Notes under the pieces: generated by a model
Database searches by the model: none
What the model was told of the DNA's origin: nothing
The model's input: the letters and a program-made list of their open reading frames with translations, nothing else
In this document: positions 1 through 7,693 of the stretch, in pieces
Position numbering within the stretch: position 1 is the stretch's first letter
How the letters are laid out: the number at the start of each line of letters is the position of its first letter
Program-made: the position numbers and the translations under genes
Assembly: GCA_040255925.1 (NCBI GenBank)
Contig: JBDZVX010000036.1
Coordinates: forward strand, 1 to 20,914
DNA length: 20,914 bases
Origin: Nitrolancea sp040255925
GTDB taxonomy: Bacteria; Chloroflexota; Chloroflexia; Thermomicrobiales; Thermomicrobiaceae
Direction of reading: 5' to 3'

Positions 1-1
1 T

Positions 2-1048
2 CGACGCCAGGCGATAGGCGAGGAGTTCCCGCGCGCGGAAGAGATGATTGAGGTAGGCCGCGGTATAGGTGGTGCACGTGACACAATCGCAGGTCTCTTC
101 GACCGGCCCGAAATGATCGCGGAACCGGCTGGCGGTCACGTTCGCCCGGCCGTCCGGGGTGAAGAGGCCACCACGACGCGCGACCCGTGTCGGGTGAACG
201 CAATCGAACATATCGACGCCGGCCGCGACCCCGCGCCAGAGATCCTCCGGGGAGCCGACCCCCATCAAATACCGTGGCTTTTCCGCCGGCAGCGCCGAAA
301 TGGTCTCGGCGAGCATCGCGTCCATGACATCTTTGGATTCACCAACACTCAGCCCGCCGATCGCCCAGCCATCGACCGGCTGAGCGGCGATGAATGCCGC
401 GCTCTCCCGGCGCAGTTCCGGGATAAACCCGCCCTGCGCGATGCCGAACAGAAACGGACGATCCGGGCTCGCACCCTGAACCGACGACTGGAACCGGTCG
501 ATCGCGCGCTGGAGCCAGCGATGGGTCCGCTCCATCGCCGACTGCTGCACCGGCTCCGGAGCCCCAAAGCCGATCAGTTCGTCGAGCGGCATGATGATAT
601 CGGAGTCAAACCCGAGCTGCAGGTCGATCGCCGACTCCGGGGAGAGTTCATGCAAGCTGCCATCGATATGGGAGCGGAAGATCACCCCCTGCTCGCTGAC
701 CGACCGGCGATGCGCGAGGCTGAAGACCTGAAAGCCGCCGGAGTCGGTTAGAATTGGCCCAGGCCAGGCCATAAAGCGGTGAAGGCCGCCGGCGGCGCGG
801 ATCAGATCGACGCCGGGACGGAGCATCAGGTGGTACGTGTTGGCGAGGATGATCTCCGTGCCGGTGCGTAGGACCTCATCCGGGCTGAGCGCGCGCACCG
901 ACGCCTGGGTGCCGACCGGCATGAAGGCTGGAGTCCGCACGGTGCCCCGCCGGGTCGTCAAAACCCCCGTCCGGGCTCCGGTTTCGCGGTCCGGCGTGAT
1001 AACGCGGAAGTGTTGTTGGTCGCTTTTAATTCGCTCTACATTGGTCAT
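2..1048 (-). CDS. tgt: tRNA-guanine transglycosylase (queuine/preQ1), 3' end cut by the window edge
   Basis: The protein exchanges guanine-34 of tRNA for preQ1, the base-exchange step of queuosine synthesis. Reading from ATG at 1048 gives 349 in-frame codons with no stop before the window edge. The landmarks are in the family's order: the catalytic DSGGFQ segment, the LMGVGSPED stretch, the nucleophile region FDCVHPTR, and the zinc ligands CDCVTC near the end. The final zinc-binding histidine would lie just past the edge, so only the last few dozen residues are missing. The start is supported by a GAGG ribosome site seven bases upstream and by the usual spacing to the first conserved block (RTPAFMPVGT). 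No partner genes such as queA or yajC are visible on this side; they could lie beyond the edge. The identification is very secure. Confidence 0.96.
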   Translation of the reverse strand, partial: MTNVERIKSDQQHFRVITPDRETGARTGVLTTRRGTVRTPAFMPVGTQASVRALSPDEVLRTGTEIILANTYHLMLRPGVDLIRAAGGLHRFMAWPGPILTDSGGFQVFSLAHRRSVSEQGVIFRSHIDGSLHELSPESAIDLQLGFDSDIIMPLDELIGFGAPEPVQQSAMERTHRWLQRAIDRFQSSVQGASPDRPFLFGIAQGGFIPELRRESAAFIAAQPVDGWAIGGLSVGESKDVMDAMLAETISALPAEKPRYLMGVGSPEDLWRGVAAGVDMFDCVHPTRVARRGGLFTPDGRANVTASRFRDHFGPVEETCDCVTCTTYTAAYLNHLFRARELLAYRLAS

Positions 1049-1255
1049 CAGGTTGCCTCGATCATGCTCAGAATGCTACATGGCCCACGGGGCGTCTGCC
1101 ATCCTGCACAGCGAACCAGATTCTTCCGATGAATTTTCCAGCCGTGGCCAGCAGGATACACACGGCCATCGTTATTGCCTCAGCATCCTCCGCTGACGAG
1201 CGCCCGCAGGGACTATAACCCGGGGGTAAAAGCGATTAATGGGGTGGAATGGGGA
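1049..1255. other. Divergent spacer between tgt and hicA
   Basis: No gene is seen here. A TATAAC at 1214-1219 could be a -10 for hicA, but its best -35 (CTGACG) is poorly spaced. A TAGCAT on the minus strand could serve tgt but lacks a good -35. Both are weak guesses. Confidence 0.3.
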
Positions 1256-1456
1256 ATGAAGGTTCGAGACGTGATCCGGGTACTGCAACAGGATGGTTGG
1301 TATCTTTTAACCATAAAAGGGAGCCATAGGCAGTTTAAGCATCCAACGAAGCCAGGCCGAGTCACAGTGGCCGGGAATTTGAGCAAAGACATCCCGCCAG
1401 GTACGCTCGACAACATCTGGAAGCAAGCCGGGCTGAAGGGAGATCGTGATGCGTGA
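1256..1456 (+). CDS. hicA: HicA-type mRNA interferase toxin
   Basis: This 66-residue protein has the compact dsRNA-binding-like fold of HicA toxins, which cleave mRNA until neutralised by HicB. Visible hallmarks are the N-terminal 'KVRDVIRVLQQDGW' helix, the GSHRQFKHP strand with the catalytic histidine at residue 24, the VTVAGN(L)SKDIPPGTL turn and a C-terminal helix ending KQAGL. The frame is open further upstream to 1175, but ATG 1256 is preferred: it has a GGGGA ribosome site directly upstream and starts at the family's normal N-terminus. The stop overlaps the start of hicB, the usual toxin-first order of these pairs. All conserved residues appear intact, so an active toxin is likely. Confidence 0.93.
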   Translation: MKVRDVIRVLQQDGWYLLTIKGSHRQFKHPTKPGRVTVAGNLSKDIPPGTLDNIWKQAGLKGDRDA

Positions 1457-1673
1457 ATGGCGCTATCTCATTGTAATTGAACCATCGGCCACTGGATTTG
1501 GAGCCTATGCCCCGGATGTGCCAGGATGTGTCGCGGTCGGCGATACGCCAGAGGAGACCGAAAAGCTCCTCCGTGAGGCACTCGAACTCCATATCGCCGG
1601 GTTGATCGAGGATGGCCTGCCAGTGCCGGAGCCGAAAAGCCAAGCCGACTATGTCGCAGTACCGATCCCATGA
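1449..1673 (+). CDS. hicB: HicB-type antitoxin (short form)
   Basis: This 74-residue protein has the partial RNase H-like HicB fold: an opening beta strand 'REWRYLIVIEP', then GFGAYAPDVPGCVAVGDTPEE, the helix with EALELHIAGLIEDG, and the closing VPEPKS segment. It would bind and block HicA. No C-terminal helix-turn-helix or ribbon-helix-helix is present, so unlike longer HicB forms it may not bind DNA by itself. ATG 1449 is chosen; a GTG at 1446 in the same frame is an alternative. Translation overlaps the end of hicA by eight bases, implying coupling. Confidence 0.92.
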   Translation: MREWRYLIVIEPSATGFGAYAPDVPGCVAVGDTPEETEKLLREALELHIAGLIEDGLPVPEPKSQADYVAVPIP

Positions 1674-1746
1674 TTGAGGGAGCGGACCAAAGACGGTAGC
1701 CCAGAGAACGGCCGGATTTCACCGGCGAAGGCGCGCTCAGAGCTGG

Positions 1747-2343
1747 GTGTTTGACCAGCTCTACCGGCATGGCCGCTGGCTCTACGATCCGCTCTCCCGC
1801 GTCGTCTTCGGCGGGGAGTGGGATCGCTGGCGGCGGGTAGCGATCCCGCTGGTCAACGGCGAGCCGATGCTGGATCTCGGCTGCGGCACCGGCGCCCTGC
1901 TACCCTTGCTTAGTAGTGGCCGGCGGCTCGCGGTCGGCCTCGACTACTCGCCTTCGATGCTGGCCGCGGCCCGCAAGCGCCGGACTCCGCAGACCGCGCT
2001 CATTCGCGGCGACGCGCTCAATCTCCCATTCGCCGATCATTCCTTCGGATCGGTGGTCGCAACCTTCCCGGCTCCATATATCCTCGACCAGCGGACGCTC
2101 GACGAGGTCGCGCGAATCCTCCGGCCGGGTGGCGCGTTCGTGGTTGTCGCGAGCGGGCAGATCGAACGATGGACGGAAGTGAGGACGCCGGTGCGAATCG
2201 CGCTCGCGCTCTTCTATGGGAGAAAGCGCCCGACGCTGGCAACCGGCGGCCGGATGCTGGTCCACCCGAGCCTACCCGGCGACTGGCGTGAGATCCCGAC
2301 GCGGAATGGGTACGCGCTCACCTGGGTCGCCCAACGGGTATGA
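1747..2343 (+). CDS. Class I SAM-dependent methyltransferase
   Basis: The 198-residue product has a Rossmann methyltransferase core. Motif I is LDLGCGTGALLPLL at about residues 42-55, an acidic residue after strand 2 (VGLDYSPSML) would contact the SAM ribose, RGDALNLPFAD matches motif II, and EVARILRPGGAFVVVA is the motif III helix-strand. The N-terminus (FDQLYRHGRWLYDPLSRVVFGGEW) resembles UbiE- and phospholipid N-methyltransferase-like proteins, so a lipid or quinone substrate is possible but unproven. The GTG start lacks a convincing ribosome site, and the frame stays open upstream to about 1678, so the start is uncertain. It is separate from the HicAB pair and from the following glycosyltransferase. 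Confidence 0.85.
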   Translation: MFDQLYRHGRWLYDPLSRVVFGGEWDRWRRVAIPLVNGEPMLDLGCGTGALLPLLSSGRRLAVGLDYSPSMLAAARKRRTPQTALIRGDALNLPFADHSFGSVVATFPAPYILDQRTLDEVARILRPGGAFVVVASGQIERWTEVRTPVRIALALFYGRKRPTLATGGRMLVHPSLPGDWREIPTRNGYALTWVAQRV

Positions 2344-2432
2344 ACGGGGCATCGCGGAGTAATCACCAGCGCCCCGATCCGCTTGGACGCGCCTAGGAAC
2401 GGACGTGAATACTCCACGCCGGGACCAGGCTG

Positions 2433-2506
2433 TTGTCCGCGACGGGGCCGGATAGGATACCATCGGGGCGTGCAGCGACCGGGACCGGTATCGGACCAGG
2501 GGAAGT
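2433..2506 (+). promoter_or_regulatory. Possible promoter and ribosome site for the glycosyltransferase-pth pair
   Basis: TTGTCC is followed after about 17 bases by GATACC, and a GGGGA ribosome site lies shortly before ATG 2507. The -10 match is modest, so this is a low-confidence call. Confidence 0.3.
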
Positions 2507-3652
2507 ATGGGAAAGCAGCCGGTGACAACCCCAACCGTGGTGATCGACGGGAGGATTCTGGCCTACCGTCGGGGAGGCATCCCCCGGTACATCACCGGCA
2601 TCACCCGGCATCTGCCCAGGGTGGCGCCCGACATCCCGGCGCGGCTGGTCATCAACCGGCCGGTCGATGAGCTGGAGCTACCGGCTACGCGAGTACGGAC
2701 TCCGCCGCATCACCGCTTCGAGGTCTTCGCGCTCGGCCTGGAATTGGCCCTGATGCGGCCGTCGCTCATCCATAGTCCCGATTTCATCTCGCCGATCTGT
2801 CCCGGAATCCCTCGCGTAGTCACGGTGCACGATCTCGCGTTCCTCAACGGCCATTCTCTACTCGCCCCCGATTCCAGCCGCTATTACCGGCAGATCTTCC
2901 GGGCCATCCGGCGCGCCGACCGGATTATCACCGTCTCTCAGGCCACGGCGCAGCAGGTGATCCGGCAACTTGGTGTTCCCGAGCAGCGGATCAGGGTGAT
3001 TCATAACGGCGTTGAAGACTGCTTCTTTACACCGGCCAGCGAGCCGGTGCTGGAGATCGTGCGACGAGAGTTTAATGAAGCATTCCACCGGCAGGTCAGC
3101 GCCGGTCGCCCGGTGATCCTCGCGGTGGGCACCATCGAGCCGAGGAAGCGGCACCGCCTGCTCATCCAGGCGCTCAGATACATCGCCAAGGATCACCCAT
3201 CGCTCCAGCCATTGCTGGTCATCGTCGGGCAAGCCGGCTGGCAATGCAAGCCTATCATCGCCGAGATCACGTCCGCGGCTGGCGCCGGAGATGTATGCTG
3301 GCTGCCGGAGGTGAGCGATGCCGGGCTTCAAGCGCTCTACCAGATCGCAACACTCCTAGCGCTTCCCTCACTGGATGAGGGGTTCGGGCTGCCGGCGGCC
3401 GAAGCGATGGCTGCCGGATTACCGGTGATCGCCGCGGCGCGCGGCGCGCTGCCGGAGGTGATTGGCGATGCCGGCGTACTGGTGGAGGAGGAGACTGCTC
3501 CGGCCTGGGCGGAGGCGATAGAAGTGTTGATCGAAGATGCAGGACTACGGGCTGGGCTGGCCGCGCGGGGACGGGCGCGGGCGAGCGCGTTTCGATGGGA
3601 GCGAGCGGCAACCGAGACCGCGAACGTCTATCGTGAGGTGTTGAACCGGTGA
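2507..3652 (+). CDS. GT4-family glycosyltransferase
   Basis: This 381-residue GT-B glycosyltransferase transfers a sugar from a nucleotide-sugar donor. The N-terminal acceptor domain begins VVIDGRILAYRRGGIPRY (the glycine-rich loop), with VTVHDLAFL and a DRIITVSQATAQQVI helix, typical of mannosyl- or glucosyl-transferases of the GT4 family. The C-terminal donor domain contains ILAVGTIEPRKRH and the E-x7-E motif in DEGFGLPAAEAMAAGLPVI, followed by ALPEVIGDAGVLV. No signal peptide or membrane helix is seen. The acceptor cannot be read from sequence; cell-envelope polysaccharide or glycolipid is usual for the family. The start is ATG 2507 with GGGGA upstream. The last four bases overlap pth, so the two are probably translated together although no functional link is known. 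Confidence 0.92.
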   Translation: MGKQPVTTPTVVIDGRILAYRRGGIPRYITGITRHLPRVAPDIPARLVINRPVDELELPATRVRTPPHHRFEVFALGLELALMRPSLIHSPDFISPICPGIPRVVTVHDLAFLNGHSLLAPDSSRYYRQIFRAIRRADRIITVSQATAQQVIRQLGVPEQRIRVIHNGVEDCFFTPASEPVLEIVRREFNEAFHRQVSAGRPVILAVGTIEPRKRHRLLIQALRYIAKDHPSLQPLLVIVGQAGWQCKPIIAEITSAAGAGDVCWLPEVSDAGLQALYQIATLLALPSLDEGFGLPAAEAMAAGLPVIAAARGALPEVIGDAGVLVEEETAPAWAEAIEVLIEDAGLRAGLAARGRARASAFRWERAATETANVYREVLNR

Positions 3653-4269
3653 CTGAACGATTAACGTGGCTGATCGCGGGACTCGGGAACCCCGGCCGGC
3701 AGTATGCCACCACCCGGCATAACATTGGTTATATGGTTGCCGACGAATTGGCCCGGCAACTTCCGCCCGGCGAGCGGCGCCACCGGTTCGATGGGGAGAT
3801 CATCGAGACCAGTGGGCCGCAAGGACGGATCGTGCTGTTGAAACCCGAGACGTTCATGAATCTCTCGGGGAACGCGGTGTCGGCGGCCGCCCGCTGGTAC
3901 CGGGTACCGCCGGAGCGGCTGCTCGTGATCCACGACGACCTCGACCTACCGTTCGGGCAACTTCGTCTCCGGGCAAGAGGGAGCAGCGGCGGACACAACG
4001 GGCTGGCGTCGGTCATCGCGCGTATGAGCACCGGGGAAATTCCGCGGCTACGGATCGGGATCGGCAGGCCGGAGCACGGGAACACTATCCTCTACGTGCT
4101 GAGCCGGTTCTCGTCGGAAGAGGAGCGGGCGCTCCCCGACGTGATCGAGCTGGCAGCCGAGGCGGCGCGGAGCTGGTACGAGCATGGTATTGATGCCGCC
4201 ATGAATGCCTTCAACCGGGCCGACGCATTGCCTGGCCGTCGCGATTCGCGAAACCGGGAGCAGCCCTGA
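3649..4269 (+). CDS. pth: Peptidyl-tRNA hydrolase
   Basis: Pth releases peptides from peptidyl-tRNA dropped by ribosomes, recycling the tRNA. The 206-residue protein has the signature GLGNPG at residues 11-16 (asparagine 14), the catalytic histidine 24 in TTRHNIGY, KPETFMNLSGNAV, the HDDLDLPFG segment with aspartate 96, and asparagine 117 in GGHNGLASV. These correspond to the N10, H20, D93 and N114 positions of the E. coli enzyme. The GTG start at 3649 forms a GTGA overlap with the preceding glycosyltransferase stop. The C-terminal tail beyond AMNAFNRA is short and charged, as is common. Essential housekeeping gene; identification secure. Confidence 0.97.
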   Translation: MTERLTWLIAGLGNPGRQYATTRHNIGYMVADELARQLPPGERRHRFDGEIIETSGPQGRIVLLKPETFMNLSGNAVSAAARWYRVPPERLLVIHDDLDLPFGQLRLRARGSSGGHNGLASVIARMSTGEIPRLRIGIGRPEHGNTILYVLSRFSSEEERALPDVIELAAEAARSWYEHGIDAAMNAFNRADALPGRRDSRNREQP

Positions 4270-4420
4270 CGGCCACGCGGCCGCGATGGCACCCTTGAAG
4301 CGACTGGGGTGGAGCGGTATCGTCGATCCAGTGGGGCCGTGGGCTAGGAGTGCCCCATAAATCTGGAAAATCATCATTCCCCGGCGCCTAACCGGGTACC
4401 TATGTTGAAAGGAAGAACGG

Positions 4421-4987
4421 ATGGTGGAAGATCGGAACTCCGAGAACGGCGGCCAGCGATCCCGCGGATTTCTGATGCTGCTCACCGGCGACGAGCAGAC
4501 GACGTCTGATGCCGCCCTCGGCATCGCGCTGCGTGGCGCTGGGCATAACCTGCGCGTCCATATCATTGAATTCCTAAAGACCGGCCGGGAGCGTGGAGAG
4601 GTCGTCGCGGTCTCCCTCCTGACCGGGGTCTCGCTCGCCCAGTTTGGTCAGATCACCGTTGGCGAGCGCGAGGAAGCCAGTGAGGTCGCGGGAATCGCTC
4701 CGGACCGCATCGAAGCCGCGCTGCGCGATGCGGTGAACCATGTCAACCGGCGGGTAGCCAATATCCTGATCCTCGACGGTTTGCTCACGCTGGTTGATCT
4801 GGGTCTCGTCGACGAGTCGAAGATCCTCGAACTCGTGAATCAAGGAGCATCCTGGCTGGATATCGTCGTTACCGGTGCCGCCGCTACACCCGGACTGGTG
4901 GATGCCGCCGACAGTATCACGGTGATGGAAAAGATCAAGGAGCCGAAGGAGGAGTTCCAGACATTGCGGCGGGGGCTCCACTACTAG
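4421..4987 (+). CDS. CobO/BtuR-like corrinoid adenosyltransferase homologue with a lost P-loop
   Basis: The 188-residue protein aligns by eye along its length to CobO/CobA adenosyltransferases, which attach adenosyl to cob(I)alamin. Matching blocks include LTG...AALGIALRGAGHNLRVHIIEFLKTG at the N-terminus, the ANILILDG strand (residues 113-120), the GLVDESKILELV helix, DIVVTGAAATPGLVDAADSITVMEKIKEP, and the terminal RRGLHY (compare QKGIEY). The family's GNGKGKTT nucleotide loop is replaced by GDEQTTSD, removing both lysines, and the acidic residue after the Walker B aspartate (LDE in the family) is glycine. Ordinary ATP binding is therefore unlikely. Start ATG 4421 has AAAGGAAGA upstream. The next genes are a B12-dependent mutase subunit and its chaperone, so a cofactor-handling or regulatory role is plausible (inference). 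Confidence 0.75.
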   Translation: MVEDRNSENGGQRSRGFLMLLTGDEQTTSDAALGIALRGAGHNLRVHIIEFLKTGRERGEVVAVSLLTGVSLAQFGQITVGEREEASEVAGIAPDRIEAALRDAVNHVNRRVANILILDGLLTLVDLGLVDESKILELVNQGASWLDIVVTGAAATPGLVDAADSITVMEKIKEPKEEFQTLRRGLHY

Positions 4988-5004
4988 CCCGGTTCTCGAG
5001 ATGA

Positions 5005-5026
5005 ACGGCCCTCACCTCCGGGCCGT
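5005..5026 (+). terminator. Hairpin after the CobO-like gene
   Basis: A perfect 7-bp GC-rich stem (ACGGCCC / GGGCCGT) with an 8-base loop lies 18 bases after the stop. It is followed by CTCCCATTCTT rather than a clean T-run, so it may be a partial terminator or mRNA-stabilising hairpin. Confidence 0.55.
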
Positions 5027-5122
5027 CTCCCATTCTTCGACAGGCGCCCGGCAAGCGCGAGGCCCTACGAAGGACGGGGAGATCGCCGGCGAGGGGGTGA
5101 GCACCCTGAAGGGGAATGACCG

Positions 5123-5548
5123 ATGGCAGCCGCTGCCCGGAGGCGACCGATCCGCGTGCTGATCGCGAAGCCCGGCCTCGACGGCCACGATCGTGGTGCC
5201 AAAGTGATGGCGCGGGCGCTCCGCGACGCCGGGATGGAAGTTATCTATACCGGGTTGTTCCAGACGCCGGAGATGATCGCCCGCGCCGCCGCCGATGAGG
5301 ATGTCGATGTGGTGGGGCTGAGCATCCTATCCGGCGCCCACAACGCGCTCTTTCCGCGGATCATCGAGGAATTGGGCAACGCGGGACTCGACGACGTGCT
5401 CATCGTGGCCGGTGGCACGATCCCGGATCAGGATATCCCAGTGCTCCGGCAACTCGGCGTCGCCGCGATCTTCGGGCCGGGTACCCCCCTCCAGAAGGCG
5501 GTGGAGTTCATCCGCCAGCATGCCCCGGTTCGCGAGGAGACAACGTGA
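5123..5548 (+). CDS. B12-binding small subunit of an acyl-CoA mutase (methylmalonyl-CoA mutase type)
   Basis: This 141-residue protein is a stand-alone cobalamin-binding Rossmann domain of the kind that pairs with a separate catalytic subunit in methylmalonyl-, ethylmalonyl- or isobutyryl-CoA mutases. The base-off/His-on signature is complete: DGHDRGAK with the cobalt-ligating histidine at residue 22, VVGLSILSG at about 63-71, and VAGGTIPDQD at 95-104. RVLIAKPGLDGHDRGAKV is the classical opening of the MCM C-terminal domain. ATG 5123 is preferred because AAGGGG lies just upstream; an ATG at 5116 is in another frame. It overlaps meaB by four bases, consistent with coupled synthesis of the cofactor domain and its chaperone. 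The large subunit is not in the window, so the exact substrate is unknown. Confidence 0.93.
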   Translation: MAAAARRRPIRVLIAKPGLDGHDRGAKVMARALRDAGMEVIYTGLFQTPEMIARAAADEDVDVVGLSILSGAHNALFPRIIEELGNAGLDDVLIVAGGTIPDQDIPVLRQLGVAAIFGPGTPLQKAVEFIRQHAPVREETT

Positions 5549-6504
5549 GCGATCTGATCGAGCGCTTTCTGGCTGGTGACCGCCGGGCGCTGGCCCGGCT
5601 GCTCACCCACGCTGAGAACCGCACCGAACTCGGCCGGCACGCCGAGCAGGCGATCTTCGGACGGACCGGCCGGGCCCAGGTGGTCGGGGTGACCGGGCCA
5701 CCCGGCGCCGGCAAGAGCACCTTAGTCAACGCGCTCATCCGGGAGTTCCGGGATCGCGGGCGGACGGTCGCGGTGCTGGCCGTCGATCCTTCCAGCCCGC
5801 TGACCGGCGGCGCCGCGCTGGGAGACCGGATTCGGATGCTCGAAAACGCCGGTGATCCCGGCGTCTACATCCGGAGCATGGCGACTCGCGGCCGGATGGG
5901 TGGGCTGGCGCTGGCCGTGAGCAGCGCGACCCATCTCCTGGATGCCTTCGGCTTCGATGTGATCCTGATTGAAACCGTCGGCGTCGGGCAGGGCGAGGTC
6001 GATATCGCGGATATCGCCGACACGACCGTTCTCCTCCAAGTGCCTGGACTGGGCGACAGTATTCAGACGATCAAAGCCGGAATCCTCGAGATCGCCGATA
6101 TCCTCGTGGTCAACAAGGCGGATCAACCGGACGCCAGGCAGGTGGTGCGGGATCTCCGGAATATGCTGCTGCTTGGGGACCATACAAGCCGGACGACACC
6201 GATTCTCGAAACGGTCGCTACCGAAGGGACCGGCATTCCCGAGCTGGCAAGCGCGATCGACGCCCACTATACGCACATCAATCAGACGGGCGGGCGTGAA
6301 CAGCGGGTTCATCGCCGGCTCCTCCGTGAGGTGGAGCAGCTCGCTGGAGAGCGGTTCGAGCGCTGGTTCACCGCGATGCTCGCTAGCGATGACCTGGCCG
6401 CCGAGCGGCAGGCGCTACTCGACCGGCGGGTCGACCCCAGATCGCTCGCCGAGCGGATCATCAGCCATTACGCAATCACCCACAGCGGGCGGCGTTCCGG
6501 CTGA
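5545..6504 (+). CDS. meaB: MeaB/ArgK-type G-protein chaperone of B12-dependent mutase
   Basis: MeaB uses GTP hydrolysis to gate cofactor loading and protect its partner mutase. The 319-residue protein shows the Walker A loop GPPGAGKST (51-59), VLAVDPSSPLTGGAALGDRIRM, the SMATRGRMGGLA stretch, the Walker B region ILIETVGVGQGEVDIAD and the base-specificity motif NKAD. A C-terminal dimerisation arm follows. The old ArgK name (arginine/ornithine transport kinase) is a historical misannotation for this family. The start is a GTG within a GTGA overlap with the preceding mutase subunit. It ends only 19 bases from the convergent downstream gene. Confidence 0.96.
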   Translation: MSDLIERFLAGDRRALARLLTHAENRTELGRHAEQAIFGRTGRAQVVGVTGPPGAGKSTLVNALIREFRDRGRTVAVLAVDPSSPLTGGAALGDRIRMLENAGDPGVYIRSMATRGRMGGLALAVSSATHLLDAFGFDVILIETVGVGQGEVDIADIADTTVLLQVPGLGDSIQTIKAGILEIADILVVNKADQPDARQVVRDLRNMLLLGDHTSRTTPILETVATEGTGIPELASAIDAHYTHINQTGGREQRVHRRLLREVEQLAGERFERWFTAMLASDDLAAERQALLDRRVDPRSLAERIISHYAITHSGRRSG

Positions 6505-6523
6505 CCAGACGGCCTATCAACGC

Positions 6524-7294
6524 TTAGAGCTCGCCGTCGCGCTCGAAGGTCTGAATCTCGTCGACGATGAGCCGTAGCTCGCTGGCCCGGGCATGCATGC
6601 GGACAATCGGCTCGCCATTGTGGTCGAAGAAGAGGACATCGACGTGATCGTCGGCATCGACCAGTTCCGACCCGCTGTAATCGAGCTCGACGGTAAGGAC
6701 CGGAGTAATTCGCTCGCCATGCTGCGACGGCTCGCCGGGCGGCGTGTTTGACGCGGCATAGCCCCAGTGGTCGACGAGATCAACCAGGGCTCCCCGCTCG
6801 TTCGGATCAGTGCCAAGATAGAGCGACAGGTCGATGCGGCCATCACTCAAGTGGAGATAGTAGCCGTCTTGAGCATGCTCGACCGCGACATCTTGAGGAA
6901 ACCAGAGATCGTAGATCACCAGCGGGCGGCTGGCAGCTTCTTCCGCTTCCTCGGACTCCTCATCCTCTTCCACCTCGGAACCCGACTGCTGTTGGAGTAG
7001 CGAATAGTGCGCCAGGCCATAGATATAGAGGGTATCGGCCAGGCGGGTCCGGAGATTCGCAGGGAATGCGCCGGGGAATTCGTCCTCGATCAGGCGTTCC
7101 AGAGTGCGGAGCATCCTGCTGTATTCTTCCATGTTCCGCAGCTCCCGGTTGACAAAGCCGCGAGCGCCCTGGAAGGCAGCCCGGATGTCCTCATAGATTT
7201 CATCGCCCGCTTGTTCGGAGAGAAACCTTCGGATGTCTTCGAAGAGTTCGTCTTCCTCAGCGGAGTGATCGTTCGGCTCCACGTCCTCGGACAC
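6524..7294 (-). CDS. Acidic hypothetical protein
   Basis: I do not recognise this protein. The N-terminal half is helical and acidic (EDELFEDIRRFLSEQAGDEIYEDIRAAFQGARGFVNREL...), then a very acidic linker of mostly Glu/Asp/Ser (SGSEVEEDEESEEAEEAA) separates it from a C-terminal half rich in beta strands and aromatic residues (LVIYDLWFPQDVAVEHAQDGYYLHLSDGRIDLSLYLG). No signal peptide, membrane helix or catalytic motif is seen. GTG 7294 is the chosen start, giving 256 residues, with GGCGGGA nine to ten bases upstream. The frame remains open to 7540, with ATG 7384 as the best alternative; that extension has weaker ribosome sites and reads less like protein. It is convergent with meaB. Confidence 0.65.
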   Translation of the reverse strand: MSEDVEPNDHSAEEDELFEDIRRFLSEQAGDEIYEDIRAAFQGARGFVNRELRNMEEYSRMLRTLERLIEDEFPGAFPANLRTRLADTLYIYGLAHYSLLQQQSGSEVEEDEESEEAEEAASRPLVIYDLWFPQDVAVEHAQDGYYLHLSDGRIDLSLYLGTDPNERGALVDLVDHWGYAASNTPPGEPSQHGERITPVLTVELDYSGSELVDADDHVDVLFFDHNGEPIVRMHARASELRLIVDEIQTFERDGEL

Positions 7295-7671
7295 TGTTAA
7301 TTTCCCGCCTATGCCGCGCCAGGCCGCCGCGATCCGGTGGCGAGGTTCATCTGAACGATACCAGACCTCCGGGTACCCGGCCATAGAGGCCATTCGATAC
7401 GGGATGCGGTCCGGGAACGGTGAGTCGGGAAAGCATAATGCCGCTCCCCAAGCATCTGAGAGCGAACGTGCGCAACTTCTCTGGTCTGCAAATTCGGATA
7501 GAACGGGAGAAAAGGACACCGCGCATCCGCTTTTGGTCATCGACGCCCGGCAACTGGTTGCACCGAAGCGCGATCGGGACTGCCCTGATGTTCGACGAGC
7601 TACCGGCTCGCTCTAGGGTCAGTGAGCGGATGCGCTGGCGACCGCGTAAGAACGTAGAGAGCTAGACAACC
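7295..7671. other. Stretch without a convincing gene
   Basis: Several overlapping open frames exist on both strands, but none has a ribosome site or recognisable sequence. Part of it (to 7384 or 7540) could be the 5' end of the acidic hypothetical gene if an upstream start is used. The rest probably holds that gene's promoter, although I could not pick one out. Confidence 0.4.
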
Positions 7672-7693
7672 GAGAGGCGACGATGATCCTCTC
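7672..7693 (-). terminator. Weak hairpin directly after the 33-residue membrane protein gene
   Basis: GAGAGG and CCTCTC form a 6-bp stem with a 10-base loop abutting the stop codon. In the minus-strand direction it is followed by GGTTGTCTAGCTCTC, so termination strength is doubtful. Confidence 0.35.

Noticed and set aside
44..751. 235-codon plus-strand open frame
   Set aside because: It is the shadow of tgt, whose conserved residues are read from the minus strand.
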